NCBI RefSeq assembly: GCF_009696615.1
Contig: NZ_VULO01000006.1
Coordinates: 106,466-170,465 of the forward strand
DNA length: 64,000 nucleotides
Reading direction: 5' to 3'
From: Scrofimicrobium canadense
GTDB lineage: Bacteria > Actinomycetota > Actinomycetes > Actinomycetales > Actinomycetaceae
The position numbers and the translations under genes are program-made. A model generated the notes under the pieces. That model ran no database searches, was not told where the DNA came from, and worked only from the letters and a program-made list of their open reading frames with translations. This document shows positions 42,301 to 51,449 of the stretch, piece by piece (the first letter of the stretch is position 1; each line of letters starts with the position of its first letter).

Positions 42301-44107
42301 CTGTGAAACTGTGGAAATCCCGAGTTTTCGTCAAGTAGACTCGCAGAGCCCAGTTGTTGGAGTTAGCGTCTTTCCTATCACGGGCCGCCCAATAGACATA
42401 GTATTGGCCGCTGATGTCGTCATAGAAAGCTTCAGGTGCCCACACACAACCAGCATCATCAAACCCCGCAAAGACAATGCGTTGATCACTCCAATTCACG
42501 AGGTCAGTTGATTCCCACACCACCAAGTTTTGGCTAGCATTCATCTGGTCCCAACCGGAGCCGCCGCTGCCACTACCCTCAGCATGAAGATCAGTACCGA
42601 TAATCCAATAACGGTCGCCTTCTGCAGATCGGAAGATGTGCGGATCACGAACTCCCAAGTCGCCACCGAGGTTTGAAAGAATTGACTTGTTGTCATTGAG
42701 CTTTTCCCAGTGGAGGCCATCATCGCTAAAACCAAAGAAGATGCGTTCGTATCCATCTTCAACAGCAAAGTGAGACCAAAGATATCCCGCATTGTAATCC
42801 GTGTCGAGGTTTTCCGGAGCAGCCAATACCGTCACAGTAATCTCTTTACGCGCTTCTGTGCCTGCGACAGTAGCCGTCAGAACGACCTGTGTGTCAACCT
42901 CCGGACGGGTCACAACACCCGCAGGAATCTCCTCAGTTCCTTTTGTAGAGATTATGCTTTCATCGCTAGATTCCCATGAGATAGGAGATTCGTTGACGAT
43001 CCCCACTGAAGGCAAAGTTATGTTGCCCCTCACTGCCTCCGAATCTGGAATCTCTATGGCATTCAGATCCTGTTGAGCAAGGTCGGTCTCTGATGCCGCA
43101 GCGGCGACCGTCACCTCGAAGTCCTTGCGCGCAGTTTCGCCGCGCACATTGATGGTGGCAGTTAAGACAGCATATTGCTCTTCATTACCTGGGAATACTC
43201 TTCCTTCGGCGTTAATGACCGAGGGATCGCTAGATTCCCACGTGATTCCTCCGTTAGTTGGGAGATCAATATTCGCGCGCAATCCAATCGTGTCCCCCAA
43301 GCTCAGAGACTCGATCTGAGCTTCGGCTACGTCAGCTGCTGTTTCAGCCGCGATACTTTGTGCCTGTTCAGGAGTAAGTGCTGCGTCATAGATTCGTAAA
43401 TCTGCAACTCCTCCTCGATATTTGGCATCAGCAGCATATGCGGATCCACCCAGAAGATTATTCGAATGATTTGCCAAATCTCTGAGGTTCACTGAAGAAT
43501 TATCGTTGCGGGCAACCTCTACTCCGTTGATGAAGAGAACCAGCGTTGACGTTGCCCCGTCCTCGTTAGGTGCGATAGTTGCTGCAACCGAGCTCCATTG
43601 GCCAGGGGGAATTGCGGATACATCCTGATACTTAGCGGCAACTTCTCCAGACCAATTCGTCTTGGTAATTGCTAGTTTCTTTCCAGGTAGGTGGAGGAAA
43701 AACTGGCCAGTGCCTTCATTTGTGCTGGCTGTGCCACCAATATTCCACAGGAAATTGTTGCCACTCAAAGACGCCTCGTCAGGCAGAGTCTCTACCACGA
43801 TCGTCGCTGAGTCTTTGTCTTTGAGAAGATCATCAGGCAGCTTCATATGACTCTGACCCGCAAACGCATAGTACCCGGCACCCCAGGTTGGTTCTCCTAT
43901 AATCTCTGCATCAGACCAGGTACCAGACAGGTCGCGAACCCGGTCGCCGTTCCCGTCAGTAAAGTTGTAATGCGCTACTATGCTGGCATCAGAGCCTTCC
44001 GCTGAGTCAGCTACGGCAGCTGGGGCAACAGTGAGGCTCAAAGAAAGAGCCCCAACTATCGCCATAATCGCCCGCCGTCGGTGCGATGTTTGTCTTTCCG
44101 GTTTCAT
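39398..44107 (-). CDS. wall-anchored double-GH43 arabinofuranosidase
   Basis: The 1,569-residue protein has a signal peptide, LamG module 1 (about residues 40-260), two Ig-like domains, GH43-like domain 1 (about 440-770), LamG module 2 (about 785-1000), an Ig-like linker and GH43 domain 2 (about 1105-1430). An Ig-like module, a low-complexity linker (PGGGEEPGGTDG), LAVTGG, a membrane helix and a basic tail follow. Acidic residues in domain 1: GVRDPHIF, IIDTSIA, RMEGITV. In domain 2: QYADPDID, AIDPSIF, DFRESVV. Domain 2, with PTTDGYSGWGG and AWSSENLVDW, resembles subfamily GH43_26 (exo-alpha-L-arabinofuranosidases). An unclassified GH43 domain plus GH43_26 recalls enzymes reported from bifidobacteria for arabinoxylan. 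The ATG at 44107 has GGAG 8 bases upstream. Confidence 0.88.
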   Translation of the reverse strand: MKPERQTSHRRRAIMAIVGALSLSLTVAPAAVADSAEGSDASIVAHYNFTDGNGDRVRDLSGTWSDAEIIGEPTWGAGYYAFAGQSHMKLPDDLLKDKDSATIVVETLPDEASLSGNNFLWNIGGTASTNEGTGQFFLHLPGKKLAITKTNWSGEVAAKYQDVSAIPPGQWSSVAATIAPNEDGATSTLVLFINGVEVARNDNSSVNLRDLANHSNNLLGGSAYAADAKYRGGVADLRIYDAALTPEQAQSIAAETAADVAEAQIESLSLGDTIGLRANIDLPTNGGITWESSDPSVINAEGRVFPGNEEQYAVLTATINVRGETARKDFEVTVAAAASETDLAQQDLNAIEIPDSEAVRGNITLPSVGIVNESPISWESSDESIISTKGTEEIPAGVVTRPEVDTQVVLTATVAGTEARKEITVTVLAAPENLDTDYNAGYLWSHFAVEDGYERIFFGFSDDGLHWEKLNDNKSILSNLGGDLGVRDPHIFRSAEGDRYWIIGTDLHAEGSGSGGSGWDQMNASQNLVVWESTDLVNWSDQRIVFAGFDDAGCVWAPEAFYDDISGQYYVYWAARDRKDANSNNWALRVYLTKTRDFHSFTEPEVWLDYSDSSTTNDGPNIIDTSIAKEGDTYYRFSTSDWRTVVDTATSLDGPWVNAIALGEDEAHGLSSRMEGITVYQLPDGRWALMGDNSGYKAFVTDSLASLQFTPLSVGPEADQFSFDEKFRHGTVLRLSQAEQDRILAAYANSDPEEPQVPEEEQDAPIAEYTFDDDSLKDSRGDNDLTAHGTASVTEDAERGKVLTLDGESGNYASFPKGFFDGRDTMTVSMDVKSELSSGNFFSFAFGQNDQKYYFLRARGGELRSAITQASWNSESAVAGSIPSGVWNNVKVVFAGDVMKVYVNGMLLGEETISTSVSDLGTDVLGYLGRSFYSGDRYFKGSFDNIKIYNRVLSDAELTEGAPLVSSARLGTIPEDPESTQGTDDHTAVVSHFDSDGKTVTSYVRKSADLSALPTSFVVGGSVSILLDDEPFENGSTVDYSQGDQSFTFVREGDNAETETWLVKPPLQAGNPVLPGQYADPDIDILDGKFWIFPTTDGYSGWGGSQFHAWSSENLVDWVDEGVILDVKDKNPGVNAKGVQIASVPWANGNGWAPTIEEKNGKFYFYFSGHYDAQNAKAIGVAVADSPAGPYVAQSEPLITVQDMRDQGISLGQAIDPSIFTDEDGTSYVLFGNGNPVKAELAEDMVSLVPGTAKNISGLQDFRESVVVTKIGDTYHWTWSVDDTGSPNYRVYYGTSTSLNDAVEYHYPLLQKDESAGILGTAHQSVLSNGNDYYIAYHRFYTPLGVYTSGLGYHRETSIDVIKLDENGLMRPVTPTMEGVAATSVYQVPAETTPSIALSTQEITAGETLTVTGSNWAPEEEIAVSLESSIVVLDAGVPPAVSVQASAEGTFSVEIVLPGSLSAGPYRVVATGSEGVTVSSGLTVKAKDSSGGEEPGGGEEPGGTDGSHHNGDGQSDGKDSPNADDSDDKGQGTLAVTGGAVGMMVSIMLLATMLGFAVLIVRRWKVLKK

Positions 44108-44150
44108 GCGATTTCTCCATTGTTTTCGTGGTACGTCCAACGGCTTTTAT

Positions 44151-44180
44151 GGGTGGGGCCTCCTAGTGGAAGCCCCACCC
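44151..44180 (-). terminator. hairpin between the two giant enzyme genes
   Basis: A 9-bp perfect stem (GGGTGGGGC with GCCCCACCC) and a 12-base loop lie 6 bases past the stop codon at 44187 and about 45 bases before the next gene's start. It may terminate fully or only reduce read-through. Confidence 0.7.
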
Positions 44181-44186
44181 TGACCG

Positions 44187-47100
44187 CTATCTGGTGCGTC
44201 TACGCCGAATCAGCAGTGCAGCTCCCAATCCAGCCGCGACCAGGGCGACTGCAATGAGCCAGCCAATAGTCGCACCCGTGATGGCCAATCCCTGGTCAGG
44301 CGCATTATCAGGCTTAGTCGGTTCTGAGCTTCCTGGATCTGTCGGCGCAATCTTTTCCAGGCTGTCAATTGCCTTTTGAAGATTTGCTGTGGCTTCATCA
44401 ACGAGGATCTGGCTTGCCTGCGGATCATTCAACACATTCTTGGCAGCCTTCAGTTCCTTTGTCAGCACGTCCCAACTTGCATCCGTATACCCTGTCGAGT
44501 CGAGACTCTCTGCGAGAGCGATGACCTTACCCAGCTGGTCCTTGTTGACCTGGACTGGTTCGGGTGCAACTTGAATGTCGAACTGTCCTGAAGAGGCCTT
44601 CACCAATTTGTCGACGTGCGGGTTGTAGGTGATAAAGACGGTTCCTCCCACATTGCCTGGAACAGTCACAGCCGCGGTTGCTCCCATATCTCCAGAGCCG
44701 ACATTGAGCGCAACGGTCTCCTTCCATTCGCCAGCCACGAAGGTCACGGTTCCCGCAACATCACCTAAATCATCAGCGGTAACGCGAATGATTGCTGTCC
44801 TGTCGGCAACATCTTCAACGGTAAGTGTCGACCCCACTGCCGGTCGTTCTCCCCACGTATGCATAGCGTCAAGAACGTTGTGGGGGACGTTCACAAACGC
44901 GCCATGACGTGGACTAGCAGGCAAACCGTCTTTGGGGCCAGGGTTCCAGGAATCCCGCAATGACAGACGGTCATCCTTGTTACTAGAGGTGATCTCTGTT
45001 CCGGTTGTCAGGAATGGAACATAACCTCCTGCACTGTAGTTGTCGACGAGGAAAACATATCCGTCATCGTCATCTGTATTATTTGGATCGTCCTCGTTGA
45101 GCTTGACGATTTCCGGGCCCTCACCGTTATTCCGGGTTTTTGGAGCGGTCATTGCCGTGTCAATGAGCTGCCACGTCTCCTGAGGATCAGCATTCCAATC
45201 AGAACGGGTAGTGGGTGCGGTCAGAGAAGCTGACTTTTCTAAGAAGATGTCTTTGCCGCGTTCCAATCCATCGGCTGCACCACCATCTTCATTCTTGGTA
45301 AACCGATAATAGTAGTCACCAATCTTTGCTACTGACGAGTCGATACGAGCAAATCCGGTATTCTGCCATTCCACCGGTGGGTAAGTGAAACTCTGGAAAT
45401 CGCGCGTGATGACATAGAACATCCGCGCATGCCCACCACCGGGTGTATCCGTATGCGACTCATCGCCGTAGAGACGTGACGCAAAGAATACGACGTAGGC
45501 CTGCAAATCGTCATCCCAATATGCTTCAGGAGCCCATGTCATTCCTGCTTCTGGCTGATTGACGACGATTCCACTGTCTTCACCGTTGGTGCGGTCCCAG
45601 TGGACCATATCCACCGACTCCCACACATGGACTTTAAGGCTGCCTTTCGACTGAGCGTCTCCCCAGCTAGTCCCACATCCGATACACAAATCGGTAGCGA
45701 TCATGTAGTACTTGTCGCCATCATGAGAACGCAGAATATACGGATCTCTCAGCCCCTTGGTATCGACCTGCAGATCAATGACAGGTTCACCCTCGTTGAC
45801 AGGTTTGAAAGTGAAGAAGTCATTTTCAGTGGTAGCATCCATCCAAATCTTCTCACCACCAGGCCCATCAGACTTAAAATATGCGGCAGCGTAGCCCGCA
45901 TCTGGCGCAGTACGGCCCTGCTCAGCAACCACGACCGCGTAGTCCCGAGAAATCTCGATTCCGCTCAGTGTCGCGGTGGCAGTGACAGTCGTTTCAGCAT
46001 CTCCACTGCCGTAACTGGGACGAGTCACAATACCAGCGCCCTGATATGGATCAGCTGCACCCACCGTTGGCGCTTGGTATTCGGTATCGGTGCCACTGAT
46101 GAGTGATGGATCGGCAGAGTTCCACGTAATTCGTGAGCTGTTCTTTGGCCCAATAGCGACAAGCGGCAGATTCTCTGTTGTGCGATCTTTCAGCACTATG
46201 GCGTCAAGATCAGCTTGAATTCTGGTCCGAACCAATTCCTCACTCTCGCCCTTGACAACTATGGATATTTCTTTCGAATGTCCAGCATTGTCACTGACAG
46301 TAACAGTCACGTTTCGGTCGCCAACGACGGGAAGTATCTTCCCCTCAGCAGTGACCGCTTCGCTATCCGACGGCGTCCATGTCAAGGCAACTCCGCGAAT
46401 GGAGGAGGGGAACGCTAGGTTTTCTGTGACGGCATCGGCCGACTCGTTACTTCCCAACATGGTTGTTTCTAGGCTGTCTTCAATCACAGCCCAGCTAAGA
46501 TCAGCCTTCTGTTCACCGGTCGGCATTGTTTGCTTAACTTGCGCTGCGGTCAATGCTTGATCCCATATCTTCATATCAGAAACCATGCCGGTGAACAACG
46601 CATCATCTTTATACAGAGAGCGCCCCAGATATCCCAAGATATCGCCAGAAGGAATGATGTCCCTCAGTGACTTGTCGTGGGTGACATCCGAAATTTTCTC
46701 TCCATCCACGTACACGGTGAGGGTTTGCCCCTTGGATACTAGTGTCACAGTCGAGAATCCCGGATTCATTGGGCCGCCTTCAGGGACCCGAGTCTCACCA
46801 TTATTGTCTCCGGACTTCACGCGAATACCGGCAAGAACTTTCTCGGCGTATCCACTTTGAGCGCTGTTGGGGTTGACAAACACGTGGTTTCCCAAAGCTG
46901 TCGTGTTCCACGCTCCCACTCCATCACCGATGACCCAGGCGAAATGGTTTGCTGAGCTGTAGGCATTGACAGTCATTTCCACGGTGAAGTCGTTGTCCGC
47001 AGAGGTGATTGGACCTGAGGGAATAGACGCATAGCCATTGTTGGCGAACTCAAGAACATTGGCATCGCCATAACTGCTGAAAGCATCATCGGCCAGTCCG

Positions 47101-50087
47101 GTCAAAGGTGCATCCGCTCCATTTCCCGAAACATCCACAAGCTTTCCATCACTGTGGGTCATAGTATATGCAGCAGTCGGAGCTATCAGTCGAACTTCAT
47201 ATACCCGGGTGACTGTCGCGTCTTCAGAGCTGACAGTGACTGTCACCGTATCCTCTGATATCTCAATTTCAGTGCGCATACCCACATTGCGAGGCACCGC
47301 CTGGATGTCACTTGGTTGAAGACCGATGATGCTATCGACTACAGCGGTAAGAGGTTCGACATCGAGATCAACCTCCCGTCCCGCAATAGTGAGGCTTTCA
47401 AGATCCGCAGTGGGCTCATCAGTGACAGTAATCCTCGCCTCAACTGGCATCCGTGAGGCATCCTGAGCGACGCCGTTGAGAGTGAAACTTCCCGCGGTGG
47501 CAAGTTTATCATCCGCAATATCTTCCCACGTCACATCGACATCAGCAGTCGACCCGTCAGCCATAACCATGTGAGCCTTAGGCATGCGCGGATGGACACC
47601 AATACTGGTTTGAACCTCAATGGCATCCACAGTCTTTACAGCAATGTCGGGCTGGTATTCCTCCAGTACCTTCTGGTACTCCGCTCTGGTTACCGGAATT
47701 ACGGTGCCATGTCGCGGCTTTCCGCCATCGGCATTTTGAGGAAGGTTATCGCGCAACTTATTGGCAACCGATACCCACGATTCACCGTCGGTAAGATCAT
47801 TGGAAGCAAAAGGTACATAATGATTGGGGCCGCCGTGGTAATCAGGCTGGTCAATGAAGAGATACCACTTGTAACCGTTAACGTCGCCAGCATTGCCCTG
47901 GAAAATATTGGGACCTTCTCCTTGACGGAAAGTGCCTCCCTCAACCCCATTTGGTTGCCCTGCAGCAACTTCACTTTTAACCAAGGTCCATTGGTCCGCA
48001 GGGCCATTGGCCTCGGGTAAGGAGTCGGTAACCGTAGCCAATAGGTCGGTGGATTTCTCTTGACGCAACGTCATGTTGCCTTCATCTTTGATGAACCGAT
48101 AGTAGACGCCGTCAAGGTCGGCAACACTGACATCAATGGTGCCTGCACCTGCTTGCCCACGACGGTCTACATCCACCCAAACTTCCGGCTGAGAAAAAGT
48201 TACAAAGTCCGGTGTTGTTGCGTACATCATTCGGTTGTAGGTAAGAGCGCTGCGATCTGACGGATCAGCGGTGTCATACAGGTTCGATGCCCAGTAGACA
48301 ACGTAGAGTCCGCGGTCGGCATCCCAGTAAGCTTCAGGGGCCCAGGTATTTCCAGCATAATCTGACGATACTTTCACGTGGCGCTGGTTTGACCATGTTA
48401 CTAGGTCATCAGACTCCCAAATCTCAATGTATTTGGAGCCTTCTCTCTGCGCGGTGGTGAACCCTCCTGGAAGGCCCGCAATCTTCAGGTCCGTTGCCAA
48501 GAGATAGAACTTGTCGCCGTCATGTGAACGAATGATGAATGGATCCCGCAGGCCCTCAGTGCCCTCAGTCGACTCAAAAATCGGTTGACCGTCATTGAGT
48601 GTGTTCCACGCCAGCGCATCATTTCCCTTTGAAGCGGCCAGGCTAACCTTTTCCGCACCATCTCCTTCACCAGTAAAGAATGCCCATACATATGCTTCAG
48701 TTTCTTCAGTCACGCCGGGCATTGGAGCAACCGTAACAGGCAACTCTTTGACTATGCTCTGGTCGCCAAGGCTAAGCGTGGCCTTAAGTGAGGCATCAGC
48801 AGCCTCTGTTCCAGCGGCAGGGCGCGCAACTTTGACGGTCTTTGAGTTGGCATTCACCCCTTCGCTCAGGGCTAGTACATCAGTTCCCCCAGTGATTTCC
48901 CAGGAGATAGTTGAACCTGAAGCTCCCAATGTTGGAATACCAAAATCATTCTTTATCTGCTCCGCATTGTGGATCTGCAGCGCCTGCGCATCTGCTTCTA
49001 GCCGGTCAGCGATAGAGGTTGCTTCAGGGAGGACAACGACCGCAAAAGCGCGTGACACCTCAATTCCACGCACAGTCGTGGTGGCGGTAAGGGTGACGTC
49101 AACGGCTGATTCACCATAGGCGGGCCGTGTCACAGTTCCCTGGGTGGAAATCACCTCCGGTGCCGAAGACGCCCAGGTAATCGCGCCTGAACGCGTCGGT
49201 AGAGAAAGGTCTCCCTCAACTTCTTGGCCGTCCGCAATTCCCAGGGACCCCAACATTTCCAGAGTGGACGCTTCGATTTGGTCTTTGAGAGCTATCGCGT
49301 CTAAGTCAGCAATACTCGCAACCTCCTCAGCTGTAATGGCCCGATCCCAAATGCGGAATGTAGACACCGCACCACCAATGTTGGGATCTGGCCATGGAGA
49401 GTGTCCAATCGTGTTAAGCGACTGATCAGTTACGTCGGCCGGACTGTAATCGCCAACGTTTTCTGCAATAAGTTTTCCATCGACGTAGAGAGATATTTTG
49501 ACTTTTTCGCCACTACCGTCGATTACGGCTGTAACCGACATCCACTGGTCAGCAAGCGCAGGATTCGACTGCGCTTCAGTCACAAATTCGTTGCCAGCAC
49601 TGGACTCACGTACAACAACTTTTGGTACAGCATTGCGGCTAAGCGAAGCAAATAAATACTGTGTGTTATTTGGACCGCCAATATTCCACAGAAAATGCCA
49701 CGAGTTTAGTGTTTCTTCTGTCAGTTTTACTTCCATCTGAACTGTTGCAGAGTCTTTGTCCTTCAAAAGGTCCTCTGGAAGTTGCACCCACGGTGTCGTG
49801 TCTTTGTTTCCCCCAGGCAGGTTAAGAACCCCATTACGCCACAGTTCATCGCTGCTGTTTTTTACCTCAGCAGGGCCAAAGTCACTTCCGTCGACTCTAT
49901 TGGCAATTTCTATTCCGGTTGTCTGAGAAAAATCGTAGTCGACAATCAGACCGCTAGTTGGCAACGTGCTTTCTGCCTCTGCCCCAAATGCGCTGCCTGT
50001 TGACGCAAATGCCATGGAGCCGACCAAAACAGCACAGATTGCACCTCCAGTCCATTTTCGTTGGCCTATTATTTGCTTGCGCTTCAC
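44187..50087 (-). CDS. giant wall-anchored enzyme with two GH43-like domains
   Basis: The 1,966-residue protein is the longest in the window. Order: signal peptide, LamG module (about residues 45-260), two Ig-like domains, GH43-like domain 1 (about 465-810), a Big_4-like and a further Ig domain (about 825-975), LamG module 2 (about 980-1180), two Ig-like domains, GH43-like domain 2 (about 1390-1730), an Ig-like domain and a FIVAR-type helical stretch (about 1875-1925). It ends LAITGA, a membrane helix and RRRRTR. Both catalytic domains show GLRDP(F/Y)I, an ID(V/S)SVA Asp and GEGP(N/E)I Glu in GH43 order. The two domains resemble each other and domain 1 of the next gene, pointing to duplication. 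The GTG start at 50087 has AAGGAG 7 bases upstream. The substrate is probably arabinan or arabinoxylan side chains. Confidence 0.87.
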   Translation of the reverse strand: MKRKQIIGQRKWTGGAICAVLVGSMAFASTGSAFGAEAESTLPTSGLIVDYDFSQTTGIEIANRVDGSDFGPAEVKNSSDELWRNGVLNLPGGNKDTTPWVQLPEDLLKDKDSATVQMEVKLTEETLNSWHFLWNIGGPNNTQYLFASLSRNAVPKVVVRESSAGNEFVTEAQSNPALADQWMSVTAVIDGSGEKVKISLYVDGKLIAENVGDYSPADVTDQSLNTIGHSPWPDPNIGGAVSTFRIWDRAITAEEVASIADLDAIALKDQIEASTLEMLGSLGIADGQEVEGDLSLPTRSGAITWASSAPEVISTQGTVTRPAYGESAVDVTLTATTTVRGIEVSRAFAVVVLPEATSIADRLEADAQALQIHNAEQIKNDFGIPTLGASGSTISWEITGGTDVLALSEGVNANSKTVKVARPAAGTEAADASLKATLSLGDQSIVKELPVTVAPMPGVTEETEAYVWAFFTGEGDGAEKVSLAASKGNDALAWNTLNDGQPIFESTEGTEGLRDPFIIRSHDGDKFYLLATDLKIAGLPGGFTTAQREGSKYIEIWESDDLVTWSNQRHVKVSSDYAGNTWAPEAYWDADRGLYVVYWASNLYDTADPSDRSALTYNRMMYATTPDFVTFSQPEVWVDVDRRGQAGAGTIDVSVADLDGVYYRFIKDEGNMTLRQEKSTDLLATVTDSLPEANGPADQWTLVKSEVAAGQPNGVEGGTFRQGEGPNIFQGNAGDVNGYKWYLFIDQPDYHGGPNHYVPFASNDLTDGESWVSVANKLRDNLPQNADGGKPRHGTVIPVTRAEYQKVLEEYQPDIAVKTVDAIEVQTSIGVHPRMPKAHMVMADGSTADVDVTWEDIADDKLATAGSFTLNGVAQDASRMPVEARITVTDEPTADLESLTIAGREVDLDVEPLTAVVDSIIGLQPSDIQAVPRNVGMRTEIEISEDTVTVTVSSEDATVTRVYEVRLIAPTAAYTMTHSDGKLVDVSGNGADAPLTGLADDAFSSYGDANVLEFANNGYASIPSGPITSADNDFTVEMTVNAYSSANHFAWVIGDGVGAWNTTALGNHVFVNPNSAQSGYAEKVLAGIRVKSGDNNGETRVPEGGPMNPGFSTVTLVSKGQTLTVYVDGEKISDVTHDKSLRDIIPSGDILGYLGRSLYKDDALFTGMVSDMKIWDQALTAAQVKQTMPTGEQKADLSWAVIEDSLETTMLGSNESADAVTENLAFPSSIRGVALTWTPSDSEAVTAEGKILPVVGDRNVTVTVSDNAGHSKEISIVVKGESEELVRTRIQADLDAIVLKDRTTENLPLVAIGPKNSSRITWNSADPSLISGTDTEYQAPTVGAADPYQGAGIVTRPSYGSGDAETTVTATATLSGIEISRDYAVVVAEQGRTAPDAGYAAAYFKSDGPGGEKIWMDATTENDFFTFKPVNEGEPVIDLQVDTKGLRDPYILRSHDGDKYYMIATDLCIGCGTSWGDAQSKGSLKVHVWESVDMVHWDRTNGEDSGIVVNQPEAGMTWAPEAYWDDDLQAYVVFFASRLYGDESHTDTPGGGHARMFYVITRDFQSFTYPPVEWQNTGFARIDSSVAKIGDYYYRFTKNEDGGAADGLERGKDIFLEKSASLTAPTTRSDWNADPQETWQLIDTAMTAPKTRNNGEGPEIVKLNEDDPNNTDDDDGYVFLVDNYSAGGYVPFLTTGTEITSSNKDDRLSLRDSWNPGPKDGLPASPRHGAFVNVPHNVLDAMHTWGERPAVGSTLTVEDVADRTAIIRVTADDLGDVAGTVTFVAGEWKETVALNVGSGDMGATAAVTVPGNVGGTVFITYNPHVDKLVKASSGQFDIQVAPEPVQVNKDQLGKVIALAESLDSTGYTDASWDVLTKELKAAKNVLNDPQASQILVDEATANLQKAIDSLEKIAPTDPGSSEPTKPDNAPDQGLAITGATIGWLIAVALVAAGLGAALLIRRRRTR

Positions 50088-50270
50088 GCACTTCTCCTTT
50101 GGTCGTATTTCTCAAGCAGATTATTAGCTGAAACGATAAATATAAACTATAATTCTTATCCCACTTCGTCGTGGCACCATAAAATGGCCTATTTGTGTTG
50201 GGATCTCATGCTGTGAGCTACGGCAACAAGTTATGCCCCAGCCCCAAAAATACAAATATTTCGTGGCTTA

Positions 50271-50315
50271 AGTGAGAGCTCTGAGGTGTCTACAGTAAAC
50301 CTCAGAGCTCTCACT
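50271..50315 (-). terminator. 17-bp perfect hairpin ending the transporter operon
   Basis: AGTGAGAGCTCTGAGGT and its exact complement (50299-50315) enclose an 11-base loop, about 60 bases beyond the stop codon at 50373. It separates transporter genes from the surface-enzyme block; the enzyme gene at 50087 must use its own promoter in 50088-50270. Confidence 0.85.
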
Positions 50316-50372
50316 CATTGCCTTATATAGTCTTCATTAGTTTATTGTCGTCCACGGGGACTCACGAACATA

Positions 50373-51449
50373 TCACGCTCTTTCTGTTTCTTTTTGAAGT
50401 ATTTGGGCAGATTCTTCTGGTCCTGCCGGCCCGCTCCTCCCGGCAAAAGTGATTGCCTTTTGTAAGAGTACAAACAGCAGCAGAATTAGTGCCGTAATAA
50501 TCCCTGCAGTTGACCCTGCGGGTACGCCGGGAATCTCAAAGGATGACACAGTGATCAAGGTGGCCAATAGGCCAGTAATCAACACACCAACAACAGAGCC
50601 TAGAACGTATCCGACACCTCCCGTAAGCAACGTTCCACCAATAACCGTTGCCGCGATTGCATCCAGCTCCCACCCAGTACCAATAAAGTTCTGTACTGAC
50701 CCGACATTCGTCGCATAGACGACACCTGCAAGTCCAGAGCAGGTACCCGATACGATGTAGACCAGAAGTTTTGACCGCTGTGCTGGGAGTCCCATCAGCT
50801 CTGCAGCTTGCTCATTACCGCCGATTGCGTAGACCGTACGTCCAAAGCGGGTTCTGTGTAGCAAGAAGAATGCGATACCCACAATCACAATTGCAATAAG
50901 AACATTGGGAGACAAATAGAACCTGTCAGTACGCTTGGCGCCATCAATAATGGTCCACTTTGTAGCTAAAACTAAGAACCCTGAGTCTTTAGGGATCACC
51001 AATGACTCAGTTGTTAGCACACCCGCGAGACCACGAGCAAGAAACATCACCGATAGAGTGGCAATGAATGGCTGAACGTTGAAAAAACGGACCAAAATAC
51101 CTGAAAATAGCCCGAATACGCTACCTATGAGAACCATCAAAACTGCCACAAGCCAGGAGTTCCAACCAGCCTGGATCAGAGTTACCCCGGCAACGGTACT
51201 GAATGCCACTACCGCACCGACTGATAGGTCAATACCGCCGGTAAGAATAGTGAACGTCATGCCTACTGCCAAGATAATCAAATAGGCATTGTTAATAAGC
51301 AGGTTGGAAATAGTACCCGCATTAAGAATATTTCCAACCGCCATTTGACCGCCAAAAAGCAGTACAAAAAATAAGATGACAGCAGCCCACGTGGTGTACG
51401 TATCGCGTGAAATATGAAAGCTTTGACGTCTCTTAACTTGCGAGGTCAT
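50373..51449 (-). CDS. yjfF: sugar ABC transporter permease, YjfF-type
   Basis: The 358-residue protein has 8-10 membrane segments and the BPD_transp_2 pattern of sugar permeases. Diagnostic parts are GMTFTILTGGIDLSVGAVVAFS, the EAA-like loop TRFGRTVYAIGGNEQAAELMGLP, and ELDAIAATVIGGTLLTGGVG. It aligns well from memory with E. coli YjfF, the second permease of the galactofuranose transporter. In this context arabinose (furanose form) is the likely cargo. Its ATG overlaps the stop of the other permease gene (ATGA). Last gene of its operon. Confidence 0.9.
   Translation of the reverse strand: MTSQVKRRQSFHISRDTYTTWAAVILFFVLLFGGQMAVGNILNAGTISNLLINNAYLIILAVGMTFTILTGGIDLSVGAVVAFSTVAGVTLIQAGWNSWLVAVLMVLIGSVFGLFSGILVRFFNVQPFIATLSVMFLARGLAGVLTTESLVIPKDSGFLVLATKWTIIDGAKRTDRFYLSPNVLIAIVIVGIAFFLLHRTRFGRTVYAIGGNEQAAELMGLPAQRSKLLVYIVSGTCSGLAGVVYATNVGSVQNFIGTGWELDAIAATVIGGTLLTGGVGYVLGSVVGVLITGLLATLITVSSFEIPGVPAGSTAGIITALILLLFVLLQKAITFAGRSGPAGPEESAQILQKETERA

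Noticed and set aside
24151..50087. numerous plus-strand frames of 60-170 codons within the enzyme genes
   Set aside because: All are antisense to long, domain-rich frames with signal peptides and sorting signals; none has a ribosome binding site or domain of its own.
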